Source: Victivallales bacterium (GTDB lineage: Bacteria > Verrucomicrobiota > Lentisphaeria > Victivallales > Victivallaceae). Taken from it: DNA of 11,412 bases. Under the pieces are notes generated by a model. It was given only the letters and a program-made list of their open reading frames with translations, was not told the DNA's origin and did no database searches. The stretch lies in assembly GCA_030634125.1 (NCBI GenBank), contig DAOWBJ010000023.1, forward strand, positions 1-11,412, read 5' to 3'. The first letter of the stretch is position 1. Each line of letters begins with the position of its first letter. This document shows, piece after piece, positions 1-7,403 of this stretch. The translations under genes were made by a program, and so were the position numbers.

Positions 1-3000
1 AAAAAGATTGGCGAATATACTGATATTTTCGGCAAAGATAATTTTTATCTGGAAGTCATGGATCATGGCATTGAGGAAGAAAAAATTGCTAACCGCGGTA
101 TTGTCGAGTTGTCGAAAAAACTGGATTTGCCGCTGGTCGCTACTAATGACGTGCATTATTTGCGCAAAGAACACGCCAAAGCCCATGAGATTATGCTTTG
201 CATCCAGACCGGCTCGAAGCTTGACGACCCTAAACATTTCAGATTTTCGGGACCTGAATATTATTTTAAAAGCCCTGATGAGATGAAAGAGATTTTCAAG
301 GAAATACCCGAAGCCGTAACTAATACTGTCGGCATCGCCGACCGCTGTGAAATTGAATTTAAATTCGCGCCGGAGGTCAATCATTATCCGGTTTATGAAA
401 TCAATGAACCAAATGTAACGGAAAAAGAGTTTTTACGTAATATTTGCTGTAGCAATATGCTTGAGCGTTACAAATTTGATCCGCGCAAGCTGGATGCTTT
501 AGATGAAAAACAGCAGAAAATTGTTGACCGCATGGATTATGAACTCGGCGTTATTGATGATTCAAATTACTGCAGTTATTTCCTTGTGGTCGCTGACTTT
601 ATCGATTATGCCCGTAAACAGAAAATCCCTGTAGGGCCGGGGCGCGGTTCAGGCGCGGGAAGTGTGGTGGCGTATTTGACCCGCATCACTAATATTGACC
701 CGCTTAAATACAAACTGCTTTTCGAACGTTTCCTGAATCCTGAACGTATCAGCCCTCCTGACTTTGATATTGACTTTTGCGAAAAACGCCGTTCCGAGGT
801 TATTGAATATGTGCGTGATAAGTACGGCAAGGAAAGCGTGTCGCAGATTGGAACTTACGGAACCTTGAAAGCTAAAGCGGTAATTAAAGATGTCGCGCGG
901 GTTTTGGGGCATACTTTTGAAGAAAGCGACCGCATTACTAAACTTATTATCTCCGACCCCAAGATGAACCTGGAAAGAGCAGTGAGGGAATCCAGCGACT
1001 TGCGTCAACTTCTTGACTCTGAACCTTATGTGCAGGAAATTTTTAAATATGCTACAGTTCTCGAAGGCATTAACCGCCAGATGGGAATCCACGCGGCGGG
1101 AGTTATCATCGGCGACCAGCGCCTGGACAACCTCGTTCCATTGACACGCGGGGCTAAAGGCGAAATAATAACTTCGTTTCCGGCGGTGCCCTGCGAAGAC
1201 CTGGGCTTGTTGAAAATGGATTTTTTAGGATTGAAGACTTTGACTGTTATTCAAACTGCGTTGGATAATATCAAGCAAACCCGTGATATGGATATTGATA
1301 TTGACGATATACCGCTGGATGACGCAAAAAGCTTTACGCTGCTCAACAGGGGCGATACTATTTCAGTGTTCCAGCTTGAGTCTACCGGCATGCAGAATCT
1401 CTGCCGTCAGTTCGGGGTGGAAACGCTCGAACATATTATTGCTTTGATTGCGATTTACCGACCGGGCCCGATGCAGTTTATTCCTGAATTTATCGCGCGT
1501 AAAAAAGGCGAACAAGCAATTGAATACGATCATCCGAAAATGGAAGATTTGTTGAAAGAAACCTACGGCATCATGCTTTATCAGGAACAAATCATGGAAG
1601 TGGTGCAGGTGCTGGCTGGATTCAGCCTCGGCGGAGCTGATATTTTGCGTCGTGCTATCGGCAAAAAGAAAATTGATGTACTGGCCGAACAAAATGAAAA
1701 ATTTGTAAAAGGCTGTGCGGAACATAACCGGATCGATGAAAAAACCGCAAATGATATTTGGGAAAAAATCAGTAAATTCGCGGGCTACGGTTTTAATAAA
1801 TCGCATAGTGCCGCATACGCTGTAATCGCTTATCAAACCGCTTATCTCAAAGCTAATTATCCGGTTGAATTTATGGCGGCAGTACTTTCCGCTGAAATTG
1901 ACAACGCTGAAAAAATCTCTTTTCTCATGACTGAATGCCGCGAGATGGGAATCAATGTAATGCCTCCGGACGTTAATACCAGCGGAATTAATTTTTCGGT
2001 GGACGGTGATTCAATTCGTTTTGGACTGGGAGCTGTGAAAGGCTGTGGTGAAGCCGCCGCCGGAAAAGTTATTGAAGCCCGCAAGGATGGTAAATTTGAA
2101 AACTTTTTAGATTTTTGCGAACGCTGCGGCGAAGCGATGAATACCCGGGTGATAACGCATTTCGCCAAAGCCGGTGCCTTTGATACTTTCGGTTTGCGCC
2201 GCTCGCAAATTCTGGCAGTGGCTGACGCTACGATGGGATATGCGGCGACAAGGGTCAAAGACCGTTTATCGGGGCAGGGTTCATTGTTTGATATGCTTGA
2301 TGATTCGGAACAGGATGAAATTTGCTCCATACCAGTGCCGGATATTCCTGAATTTGATGAAAATGAAATACTTAAATACGAAAAAGAATTACTTGGTTTT
2401 TATATAACCGGTCATCCGCTGGGAAAATACTATGATACTGTTGAAACTTATTCGACAGTAAAACTGATAAATCTCAACGACCTTGAAGATAATATTGGTA
2501 TCAGGGTAGGAGGGATTGTCAAAAGCTATTCCAAACGCTACGGAAAAAAATCAGGTAAACCATTTGGAATTCTGGATTTTGAAGACTTGGACACTTCACA
2601 TGAAGCAATGATTTACGCTTCGGGACTGGAACAGCTTGAAAAGGATCGGATTGAATTGGAATCTGATATGCCTATTCTGATCGAGGCTTTGACGCGAAAA
2701 AATGAAGAAACCGGACAGGTTGGTCTGGTCGTGCAAAAAGTTGTCCCTATGGAAGAGGTTACAAAAGAGTATACTGAGGAAATCCATGTACATTTCTTTG
2801 AAGGTTCCAATAATAGCGATGACCTGAAAAAGCTATTGCGGATTTGTCATAATCATCCAGGCGATACCACGGTTATTTTATGTATTTCATGTCTGGACGA
2901 CAAATACGTTTTCATCGAAGCCGGTCATAAATTCAAGGTAACAGTCAGCAGTGAATTGTTAGATGAAATACGCCGGAATTTAGGAGAAAAACGCTACCGC

Positions 3001-3063
3001 CTAAAAGCAAACAACAAAGTTCCCGAACCAGGACGACAGTTCAAATTCAAGAAAAAAGAGTAG
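1..3063 (+). CDS. dnaE: DNA polymerase III subunit alpha, 5'-truncated by the window edge
   Basis: This is the catalytic subunit of the replicative DNA polymerase (C-family), which extends primers in the cytoplasmic replisome. The reading frame is open from base 1, so the start lies upstream. The 1020 residues present compare with about 1150 for the family, so roughly 130-150 N-terminal residues are missing. In window numbering, the end of the PHP domain contains NDVH (residues 49-52). The palm domain shows the GPGRGSGAGS loop and the PDFDIDF motif (253-259) with catalytic aspartates. A third conserved aspartate lies in KMDFLGL (D407). The conserved GYGFNKSHSAAYA segment follows, then an OB fold from about 834 (IRVGGIV) and a C-terminal domain with HPGDTTV. 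The gene is intact to its TAG stop. A radical SAM gene starts 10 bp downstream and is probably co-transcribed. The type is DnaE rather than PolC, as no exonuclease insertion is visible. Confidence 0.97.
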   Translation, partial: KKIGEYTDIFGKDNFYLEVMDHGIEEEKIANRGIVELSKKLDLPLVATNDVHYLRKEHAKAHEIMLCIQTGSKLDDPKHFRFSGPEYYFKSPDEMKEIFKEIPEAVTNTVGIADRCEIEFKFAPEVNHYPVYEINEPNVTEKEFLRNICCSNMLERYKFDPRKLDALDEKQQKIVDRMDYELGVIDDSNYCSYFLVVADFIDYARKQKIPVGPGRGSGAGSVVAYLTRITNIDPLKYKLLFERFLNPERISPPDFDIDFCEKRRSEVIEYVRDKYGKESVSQIGTYGTLKAKAVIKDVARVLGHTFEESDRITKLIISDPKMNLERAVRESSDLRQLLDSEPYVQEIFKYATVLEGINRQMGIHAAGVIIGDQRLDNLVPLTRGAKGEIITSFPAVPCEDLGLLKMDFLGLKTLTVIQTALDNIKQTRDMDIDIDDIPLDDAKSFTLLNRGDTISVFQLESTGMQNLCRQFGVETLEHIIALIAIYRPGPMQFIPEFIARKKGEQAIEYDHPKMEDLLKETYGIMLYQEQIMEVVQVLAGFSLGGADILRRAIGKKKIDVLAEQNEKFVKGCAEHNRIDEKTANDIWEKISKFAGYGFNKSHSAAYAVIAYQTAYLKANYPVEFMAAVLSAEIDNAEKISFLMTECREMGINVMPPDVNTSGINFSVDGDSIRFGLGAVKGCGEAAAGKVIEARKDGKFENFLDFCERCGEAMNTRVITHFAKAGAFDTFGLRRSQILAVADATMGYAATRVKDRLSGQGSLFDMLDDSEQDEICSIPVPDIPEFDENEILKYEKELLGFYITGHPLGKYYDTVETYSTVKLINLNDLEDNIGIRVGGIVKSYSKRYGKKSGKPFGILDFEDLDTSHEAMIYASGLEQLEKDRIELESDMPILIEALTRKNEETGQVGLVVQKVVPMEEVTKEYTEEIHVHFFEGSNNSDDLKKLLRICHNHPGDTTVILCISCLDDKYVFIEAGHKFKVTVSSELLDEIRRNLGEKRYRLKANNKVPEPGRQFKFKKKE

Positions 3064-3073
3064 TGCTACTAAT

Positions 3074-3940
3074 ATGCCGAAATACAAAGAACCATTATTC
3101 AGACCTCCGGTCGAGGCTGACAGCTTGATTTTTCAGGTTGCTTACGGTTGTCCTCATAATACATGCCGTTTTTGCGGTATGTATAAAGGGGTGCGATATT
3201 CTCTGCGCAGTATGGAGGAATCTTTGGCGGAATTTATTGAAAGTGCTGAATATTATCCTGATACCCGCCGGATATTTCTTGCTGACGGCGACGTTATGCT
3301 CTTGCCTTTTGAAATGCTGAAAACTTATCTTACTGCCTTGAATTCGCTTTTTCCGCGCCTGACCCGGGTCAATGTTTACGCCAACGGCAGTTCGATTCTG
3401 GACAAGACTGATGAACAGCTCAAGGAGCTGCGCAAACTCAAATTAAGTACCCTTTACCTGGGCTTTGAAAGCGGCAGTCAAAAGGTTTTGGATTTAGTCA
3501 ATAAAGCTGAAAAGGTTGATGTCATGATCGAGGCGGTCAAGCGCGCGCAGGCATGCGGTTTGCGTTGTTCAGTAATGATTTTGCTCGGTCTGGGCGGCAA
3601 GTCTTATTCTAAGGAACACGCTCGACTTAGTGCTTTGGCACTCAATAAAATGCAGCCGCGTCTCTTATCGGCTTTACGCTTCGTACAAGTACCGAATACC
3701 AAAATGTTTGATGGTTTTGAGGCGGTTTCAGAATATGAGGCGGTCAGTGAGTTACGAGATATTATTGCCGGTTTAGAGCTGGCCAAAACCGTATTCCGGG
3801 CAAATCACCGCTCCAATCCCATTCCGCTCGAAGGTCGTTTCCCGAACAATAAAAATGATCTGTTAACGCTGCTTGATTCACAGTTGAAGAGCAACGAATT
3901 AGATAAAAACGGTCCCGGCATTACCCCGATGTTCTTATAA
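3074..3940 (+). CDS. Radical SAM protein of unknown substrate
   Basis: This is a 288-residue cytoplasmic radical SAM enzyme that should bind a 4Fe-4S cluster and cleave S-adenosylmethionine. Its substrate cannot be read from the sequence. The cluster motif is C26-x4-C31-x2-C34 in the context GCPHNTCRFCGMYKG, one residue wider than the canonical CX3CX2C. To my knowledge this spacing is typical of a small family sharing the CPHNxCxFCxMYK signature. Other motifs are FLADGD (68-73), the SAM-binding strand GFESGS (130-135), ILLGLGG (169-175) and a conserved-looking FRANHRSN plus PLEGRFPNNK (241-260). Length is normal for a stand-alone member with no B12 or SPASM extension. The start ATG lies 10 bp after dnaE and has no clear Shine-Dalgarno sequence, so translational coupling to dnaE is plausible. 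Confidence is high for the superfamily and low for any specific reaction. Confidence 0.9.
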   Translation: MPKYKEPLFRPPVEADSLIFQVAYGCPHNTCRFCGMYKGVRYSLRSMEESLAEFIESAEYYPDTRRIFLADGDVMLLPFEMLKTYLTALNSLFPRLTRVNVYANGSSILDKTDEQLKELRKLKLSTLYLGFESGSQKVLDLVNKAEKVDVMIEAVKRAQACGLRCSVMILLGLGGKSYSKEHARLSALALNKMQPRLLSALRFVQVPNTKMFDGFEAVSEYEAVSELRDIIAGLELAKTVFRANHRSNPIPLEGRFPNNKNDLLTLLDSQLKSNELDKNGPGITPMFL

Positions 3941-3988
3941 GATTTTTTTTATCTGCTAATTTTTTTTACCTTTTTCCTGTTTTATTAC

Positions 3989-4016
3989 TTGATATCAGGC
4001 GATAAACGGATATATT
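3989..4016 (+). promoter_or_regulatory. Candidate sigma-70-type promoter for rpmA
   Basis: TTGATA (3989-3994) and TATATT (4011-4016) each match the sigma-70 consensus at 5 of 6 positions and are 16 bp apart, inside a T-rich gap. A perfect TATAAT also occurs at 4033-4038 and another at 4066-4071, but neither has a good -35 box. The true start could therefore be any of these. The 152-bp gap (3941-4092) ends in the rpmA ribosome binding site GAGG (4082-4085). Confidence 0.4.
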
Positions 4017-4092
4017 CTTTTTTCTGTTTGCTTATAATAGAAACTTTTTATAGCTGAAAATAATATATAATTTAAAATAATGAGGCAATATC

Positions 4093-4347
4093 ATGGCACA
4101 TAAAAAAGGTCAGTCAAGTAGTAGAAACGGCCGTGACAGTAATCCGCAATATCTGGGTGTTAAAGCTTACGGCGGCGAAAAAGTAACTGCGGGAAGCATT
4201 ATTATCCGTCAACGCGGAACTAAAATCCATCCTGGTAAAAACGTTGGATGCGGTAAAGATTTTACTTTGTTCGCACTTTGTGACGGAATAGTTGAATTCC
4301 AGAGAAGTGCTAAGAAAAAAGTGAATATAATTCCCGCGACTGTATAA
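4093..4347 (+). CDS. rpmA: 50S ribosomal protein L27
   Basis: L27 is a component of the large ribosomal subunit whose N-terminus reaches toward the peptidyl transferase centre and helps position tRNA. The 84-residue length is standard. The protein begins MAHKKG with no cleavable N-terminal extension of the Firmicutes type, followed by the family signature SSSRNGRDSNPQYLGVK, then GGEKVTAGSIIIRQRGTKIHPGKNVGCGKD. A GAGG ribosome binding site lies 7 bp before the ATG. In most bacteria rplU (L21) directly precedes rpmA, but here the upstream neighbour is a radical SAM gene after a 152-bp gap with its own candidate promoter. A strong terminator follows. The obgE gene comes next, as in many genomes, but separated by terminator and repeat. 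Confidence 0.97.
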   Translation: MAHKKGQSSSRNGRDSNPQYLGVKAYGGEKVTAGSIIIRQRGTKIHPGKNVGCGKDFTLFALCDGIVEFQRSAKKKVNIIPATV

Positions 4348-4370
4348 AACACTTTTCCCTATGTAAAAAC

Positions 4371-4397
4371 GCCCGGTTTCAAAACTGGGCTTTTTTT
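4371..4397 (+). terminator. Intrinsic terminator after rpmA
   Basis: GCCCGGTT (4371-4378) pairs with AACTGGGC (4383-4390) to give an 8-bp stem with one G-T wobble and a 4-nt loop. Seven T residues (4391-4397) follow immediately. It lies 23 bp after the rpmA stop and should stop most transcription before obgE. Confidence 0.88.
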
Positions 4398-4407
4398 GTA
4401 TATAGTT

Positions 4408-4437
4408 GATAACTGATAACTGATAACTGATAACTGA
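4408..4437 (+). repeat. GATAACT heptamer tandem array directly before obgE
   Basis: Four perfect tandem copies of GATAACT (4408-4435) and the first bases of a fifth end 3 bp before the obgE ATG. Together with TATATAGTT they fill the whole 43-bp gap between the terminator and the start codon. The plus-strand unit contains TGA and TAA, and because 7 is not a multiple of 3 the array places stops in all three forward frames. The minus strand is open. No Shine-Dalgarno sequence is present. Overlapping the array, TTGATA (4406-4411) and GATAAC (4429-4434) are 17 bp apart and could act as a weak promoter. Confidence 0.93.
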
Positions 4438-4440
4438 AAA

Positions 4441-5442
4441 ATGTTTGTAGATAAAGTAACAATTATAGTCAAAGGCGGAGACGGCGGCGATGGCTGCTGT
4501 AGTTTCCGTCGTGAAAAATTTGTTCCCAAAGGCGGACCTGACGGCGGCGACGGCGGCGGTGGCGGCAGTGTAATCCTGCGCACTTGCGCGGGAGAACAAA
4601 GCATGGTGGCTTTAGTCTACAAGCGGCATCATTCCGGGCAACGCGGCCCGCACGGAAAAGGCTCAGGGCGGCACGGTCGTCGTGGTGAACATACTATTTT
4701 GCGTATTCCGGTGGGAACTGTCATTACCGATGCGGAAACAGGCGAATTAATTGTCGATTTAAATTATCCTGATATTGATTACGTGATCGCCAAAGGCGGT
4801 GATGGCGGACGTGGTAATACTCGTTTTGCTAACAGTCTTAATCGCGCTCCAATGACACGTGAAGCCGGTTGGCCGGGTGAAGAACGAAAAGTTACTTTAG
4901 AATTAAAAACCATGGCTGATGTCGGTTTTGTCGGATTTCCGAATGCCGGGAAATCAACTTTGCTGGGCAAAATTTCAGCGGCGCATCCCAAAGTCGCCCC
5001 ATATCCTTTTACAACTCTGCATCCAGTTGTCGGAGTCGTTGAACTACCTGATTTTAAGCGCATGACGGTCGCGGATATTCCCGGATTGATCGACGGTGCC
5101 CATGAAAATATTGGACTCGGACACGCTTTTTTAAAGCATATTGAGCGTACTCATGTACTGGCTTATGTCTTAGATATGGCAGGAGTAGATGGTCGTGAAC
5201 CATGGGATGATTACATGCATCTCAAAAATGAACTTGAACTTTACATGAAAGGTTTATCCAAACGCCCTTCAATTATCATCGCCAACAAAATGGATTTACC
5301 TGAAAGCGCCGATAATCTTGAACTGCTTCGTGATGAATTATCCAGCGAATTAATCGAAATTATCCCCGCAAGCGCCGAGCTCGGCGAAAATCTAGCCGAA
5401 GTAGTAAATAAATTCAGCGAACTTGTAGATTTGAATTTGTAA
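4441..5442 (+). CDS. obgE: GTPase Obg/CgtA (compact form without extra C-terminal domain)
   Basis: Obg is an essential GTPase that binds the 50S subunit and links late ribosome assembly to stress and growth control. The 333-residue protein opens with the glycine-rich Obg fold (1-158; KGGDGGDGC, FRREKFVPKGGPDGGDGGGGGS, KGGDGGRGN). The G domain follows, with G1 GFPNAGKST (165-173), switch TT (191-192), G3 DIPGL (212-216), G4 NKMD (282-285) and a G5-like PASAE near 313-317. It ends right after the G domain, so the OCT domain of some Gram-positive members and the acidic tail of E. coli are absent. The start is fixed by the canonical MFVDKV. There is no ribosome binding site, and a GATAACT array runs to within 3 bp of the ATG. 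The stop codon sits in the loop of an 11-bp palindrome, followed by the GAATTAC inverted repeat. Confidence 0.97.
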   Translation: MFVDKVTIIVKGGDGGDGCCSFRREKFVPKGGPDGGDGGGGGSVILRTCAGEQSMVALVYKRHHSGQRGPHGKGSGRHGRRGEHTILRIPVGTVITDAETGELIVDLNYPDIDYVIAKGGDGGRGNTRFANSLNRAPMTREAGWPGEERKVTLELKTMADVGFVGFPNAGKSTLLGKISAAHPKVAPYPFTTLHPVVGVVELPDFKRMTVADIPGLIDGAHENIGLGHAFLKHIERTHVLAYVLDMAGVDGREPWDDYMHLKNELELYMKGLSKRPSIIIANKMDLPESADNLELLRDELSSELIEIIPASAELGENLAEVVNKFSELVDLNL

Positions 5443-5454
5443 ACAAATTCAAAT
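5429..5454. repeat. Palindrome spanning the obgE stop codon
   Basis: An 11-bp perfect stem (5429-5439 with 5444-5454) surrounds the loop TAAA, which contains the obgE stop TAA (5440-5442). It is AT-rich and has no T-run after it, so it is at best a weak terminator. It abuts the heptamer inverted repeat that starts at 5454. Confidence 0.75.
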
Positions 5455-5560
5455 AATTACGAATTACGAATTACAAATTACGAATGATAAAAAATAATTC
5501 AGTACCAGTTCATTTTCTCTTCTTTTAAATTCGTAATTCGTAATTTGTAATTCGTAATTA
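5454..5560. repeat. GAATTAC heptamer inverted repeat between convergent genes
   Basis: The left arm (5454-5485) is a tandem run of heptamers: TAATTAC, GAATTAC twice, AAATTAC, then GAAT. The right arm (5529-5560) is the reverse complement at 30 of 32 positions, and the spacer (5486-5528) is 43 bp. The only difference is that the AAATTAC variant lies one unit further out in the right arm. The structure fills the gap between obgE (+) and the convergent membrane-protein gene (-). The last three bases of the right arm (5558-5560) are that gene's stop codon. As RNA, either strand could fold into a long AU-rich hairpin, so a bidirectional transcript-end role is possible. Confidence 0.93.
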
Positions 5561-6190
5561 AGAAGCGATAGCTTCTAAACGCGCTTGCAGACGTTTTCTT
5601 TTTATTTCCGGATAGCCTTTTCTTTTTACTTCCTGTTCCAGGATTCGTTGAGCTTTCTGGTGATAATTGTGCTCCTGGCAGATGTCAGCGTACAGCAACA
5701 GCATTTCTATGTTTTCGTCAAAAGCATAAACTATTTTTTGCCCGAAATAATTTTCTATTAATTCCATCGCGTGAAGATAATCGTTCAAATCATTTGCATA
5801 GATTTCCACTAGAATGAGATATGGCTCGGGACTGAAAGGCTTTTCCTCAAGCAATGCGTTTAATTCCTCAATAGCTTCATTATAGTCTTCTTTGGCTATT
5901 CGTCCCTTTATTGGAGACATAATATCTGGAGCAGTTTTTAAATATTGTTTGGGTGTGTAAAAAAGATTTCCAAACCAGTCTCCAATTTTAGGAGCAAGCA
6001 GTCGTGCTATTATTATTCCCCAAAAGACTCCGAAAACAGCTCCAGCCATCGCCGCGAAAGATCCGGAAGCACGCATATAAACTAAACTGGCAATAATACC
6101 TATAGTAAGAAGCGGAATATAAAAGGCACGTTTACCATAATTCTTGAAAAGAATATGAATTCTGAGACTAAGAGGTATTTTTTTATTCAA
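5558..6190 (-). CDS. Membrane-anchored protein with TPR-like repeats, function unknown
   Basis: I do not recognise a named family. The 210-residue product has a short basic N-terminus, two predicted membrane helices (about 23-39 and 46-66, the second glycine/alanine-rich), then a soluble part from about 95. That part contains helical repeats of TPR character, such as EDYNEAIEELNALLEEKPFSPE (given here as ranges: about 101-122), then about 130-150 and 163-190. TPR domains usually mediate protein-protein contacts, so a scaffold or assembly role at the inner membrane is possible but unproven. The start codon is TTG at 6188-6190, preceded by AAGGCGG with an 8-bp spacing. Both ATGs just upstream run into stops, and the next internal Met (39) would delete the first helix. 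The TAA stop is contributed by the right arm of the heptamer inverted repeat. The gene is divergent from hisB (103-bp gap), where I see no convincing promoter on either strand. Confidence 0.8.
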   Translation of the reverse strand: MNKKIPLSLRIHILFKNYGKRAFYIPLLTIGIIASLVYMRASGSFAAMAGAVFGVFWGIIIARLLAPKIGDWFGNLFYTPKQYLKTAPDIMSPIKGRIAKEDYNEAIEELNALLEEKPFSPEPYLILVEIYANDLNDYLHAMELIENYFGQKIVYAFDENIEMLLLYADICQEHNYHQKAQRILEQEVKRKGYPEIKRKRLQARLEAIAS

Positions 6191-6293
6191 ACTGATAACC
6201 GCCTTTTTAAATACATTTCATCCAAAACAATTAGTAATTTATCTATTTTAATATACATTAGTTAGTGAAAATATCTAATATGGAGTTAAAACT

Positions 6294-6887
6294 ATGACAA
6301 AGCAACGCGTTGCAAATATAAGCCGTACTACCCGTGAGACCGATATTCGTGTAAAACTTGACCTTGACGGTTCTGGAAAAAGCAAAATTGACAGCGGAGT
6401 TCCCTTTATGGACCACATGCTGGAATTATTTGCTAAACATGGATTTTTTGACCTTGAAGTAAAGGCTGTCGGAGATACACATATTGATTATCATCACACT
6501 ATGGAAGATCTGGGTTTAGTGATGGGCGAAGCTATTCTGGAAGCACTTGGCGACAAAGAGGGTATTCGTCGTTATGGTACTTGTCTATTGCCTATGGACG
6601 AAGCGTTGGCGCAGGTGGTATTGGATTTGTCAGGACGCCCCTGTCTGGTGTATGATGTTGAGTCCCCGGCTCCGATGATCAAGGATTTGGATTGCCGCTT
6701 GTTCCATGAATTTTTCAAGGCTCTTGTAGCTAAATCCGGCGTTAATCTGCATATAGATTTACAAAAAGGTGAAGAAGTTCATCATGCTTTTGAGGCGATA
6801 TTCAAAGCTTTTGCTAAAGCTCTCGATCAAGCGGTAACAATAGATGGACGTGTTCAAGGAGTTCTTTCAACCAAGGGCAGTCTTTAA
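6294..6887 (+). CDS. hisB: Imidazoleglycerol-phosphate dehydratase
   Basis: This enzyme converts imidazole glycerol phosphate to imidazole acetol phosphate in histidine biosynthesis. It is a Mn-dependent cytoplasmic enzyme, usually a 24-mer. The 197-residue length matches the monofunctional form, without the N-terminal histidinol phosphatase domain of the E. coli fusion. The duplicated metal-binding motifs are intact: FMDHML (38-43), HHTMED (67-72), HEFF (138-141) and HHAFEA (163-168). The C-terminal TKGSL is also typical. A GGAG ribosome binding site (6282-6285) lies 8 bp before the ATG. No other his gene is present, so the pathway genes are scattered in this genome. A CYTH gene follows after 32 bp and is probably co-transcribed. 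Confidence 0.97.
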   Translation: MTKQRVANISRTTRETDIRVKLDLDGSGKSKIDSGVPFMDHMLELFAKHGFFDLEVKAVGDTHIDYHHTMEDLGLVMGEAILEALGDKEGIRRYGTCLLPMDEALAQVVLDLSGRPCLVYDVESPAPMIKDLDCRLFHEFFKALVAKSGVNLHIDLQKGEEVHHAFEAIFKAFAKALDQAVTIDGRVQGVLSTKGSL

Positions 6888-6919
6888 ATTTAAATAACAC
6901 GCAGATGCTAAGGGGGAAA

Positions 6920-7396
6920 ATGGGAATAGAGATTGAACGTAAATTTTTATTAAAAAATGATTCATGGCGGGACTATTACACTAAAAAAATAGAATTGCGC
7001 CAGGGCTACCTTTCCGCCTCCAAAGACTGTACCGTCCGGGTGCGTGTGTCAGATAAAGAAGCTTGGGTAACCATCAAAGGAATAACTCATAATATTTCAT
7101 GTTCTGAATTTGAATATCTCATACCCAAAGCTGACGCGGAAAGCATGTTGCTGGAATTTGCCGCTGAAAATATAGTTAAAAAAATACGTTATTTTATTGA
7201 TCACGAGGGTTCAGAATGGGTAGTCGATGAATTTTTCGGCCGTAACCGGGGGCTGGTTTTAGCGGAAATAGAATTAAGCTCGGAAGATGTTATTTGTGAA
7301 ATACCTGCCTGGGTCGGCAAGGAAGTTTCAGAAGATCATCGTTACAAAAATTCCAACTTATCCCAAAATCCCTATTTGAAATGGGAAAATGAATAA
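6920..7396 (+). CDS. CYTH-domain protein, probable inorganic triphosphatase
   Basis: CYTH (triphosphate tunnel metalloenzyme) proteins bind triphosphate with divalent metal inside a beta-barrel. Small bacterial members are usually tripolyphosphatases, and adenylate cyclase activity is rarer. The 158-residue product has the defining ExExK motif (E4, E6, K8 in GIEIERKFL). It also has charged tunnel residues on alternating strand positions: R40/R42, K53, E63/E65, K88/R90, D103 and E116/E118. The C-terminal AWVGKEVSEDHRYKN block is typical of the stand-alone bacterial group. I chose ATG 6920 over ATG 6905, because AAGGGGG (6910-6916) then acts as ribosome binding site and the family almost always starts MGxEIERKFL. 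The stop is only 7 bp before the left arm of the ATCGAAC inverted repeat. Confidence 0.9.
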   Translation: MGIEIERKFLLKNDSWRDYYTKKIELRQGYLSASKDCTVRVRVSDKEAWVTIKGITHNISCSEFEYLIPKADAESMLLEFAAENIVKKIRYFIDHEGSEWVVDEFFGRNRGLVLAEIELSSEDVICEIPAWVGKEVSEDHRYKNSNLSQNPYLKWENE

Positions 7397-7403
7397 TATA
7401 AGG

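Noticed and set aside
649..2810. Long minus-strand open frames inside dnaE
   Set aside because: dnaE is continuous and conserved on the plus strand. The antisense frames show no recognisable protein features or ribosome binding sites.
3951..3970. T-runs after the radical SAM gene as an intrinsic terminator
   Set aside because: No GC-rich stem of useful length precedes the T-runs.
4114..4604. Minus-strand reading frames across rpmA/obgE containing QLSVISYQLS-type repeats
   Set aside because: They are antisense to rpmA and to the obgE glycine-rich region, and the repeat peptide is just the stop-free reverse strand of the GATAACT array.
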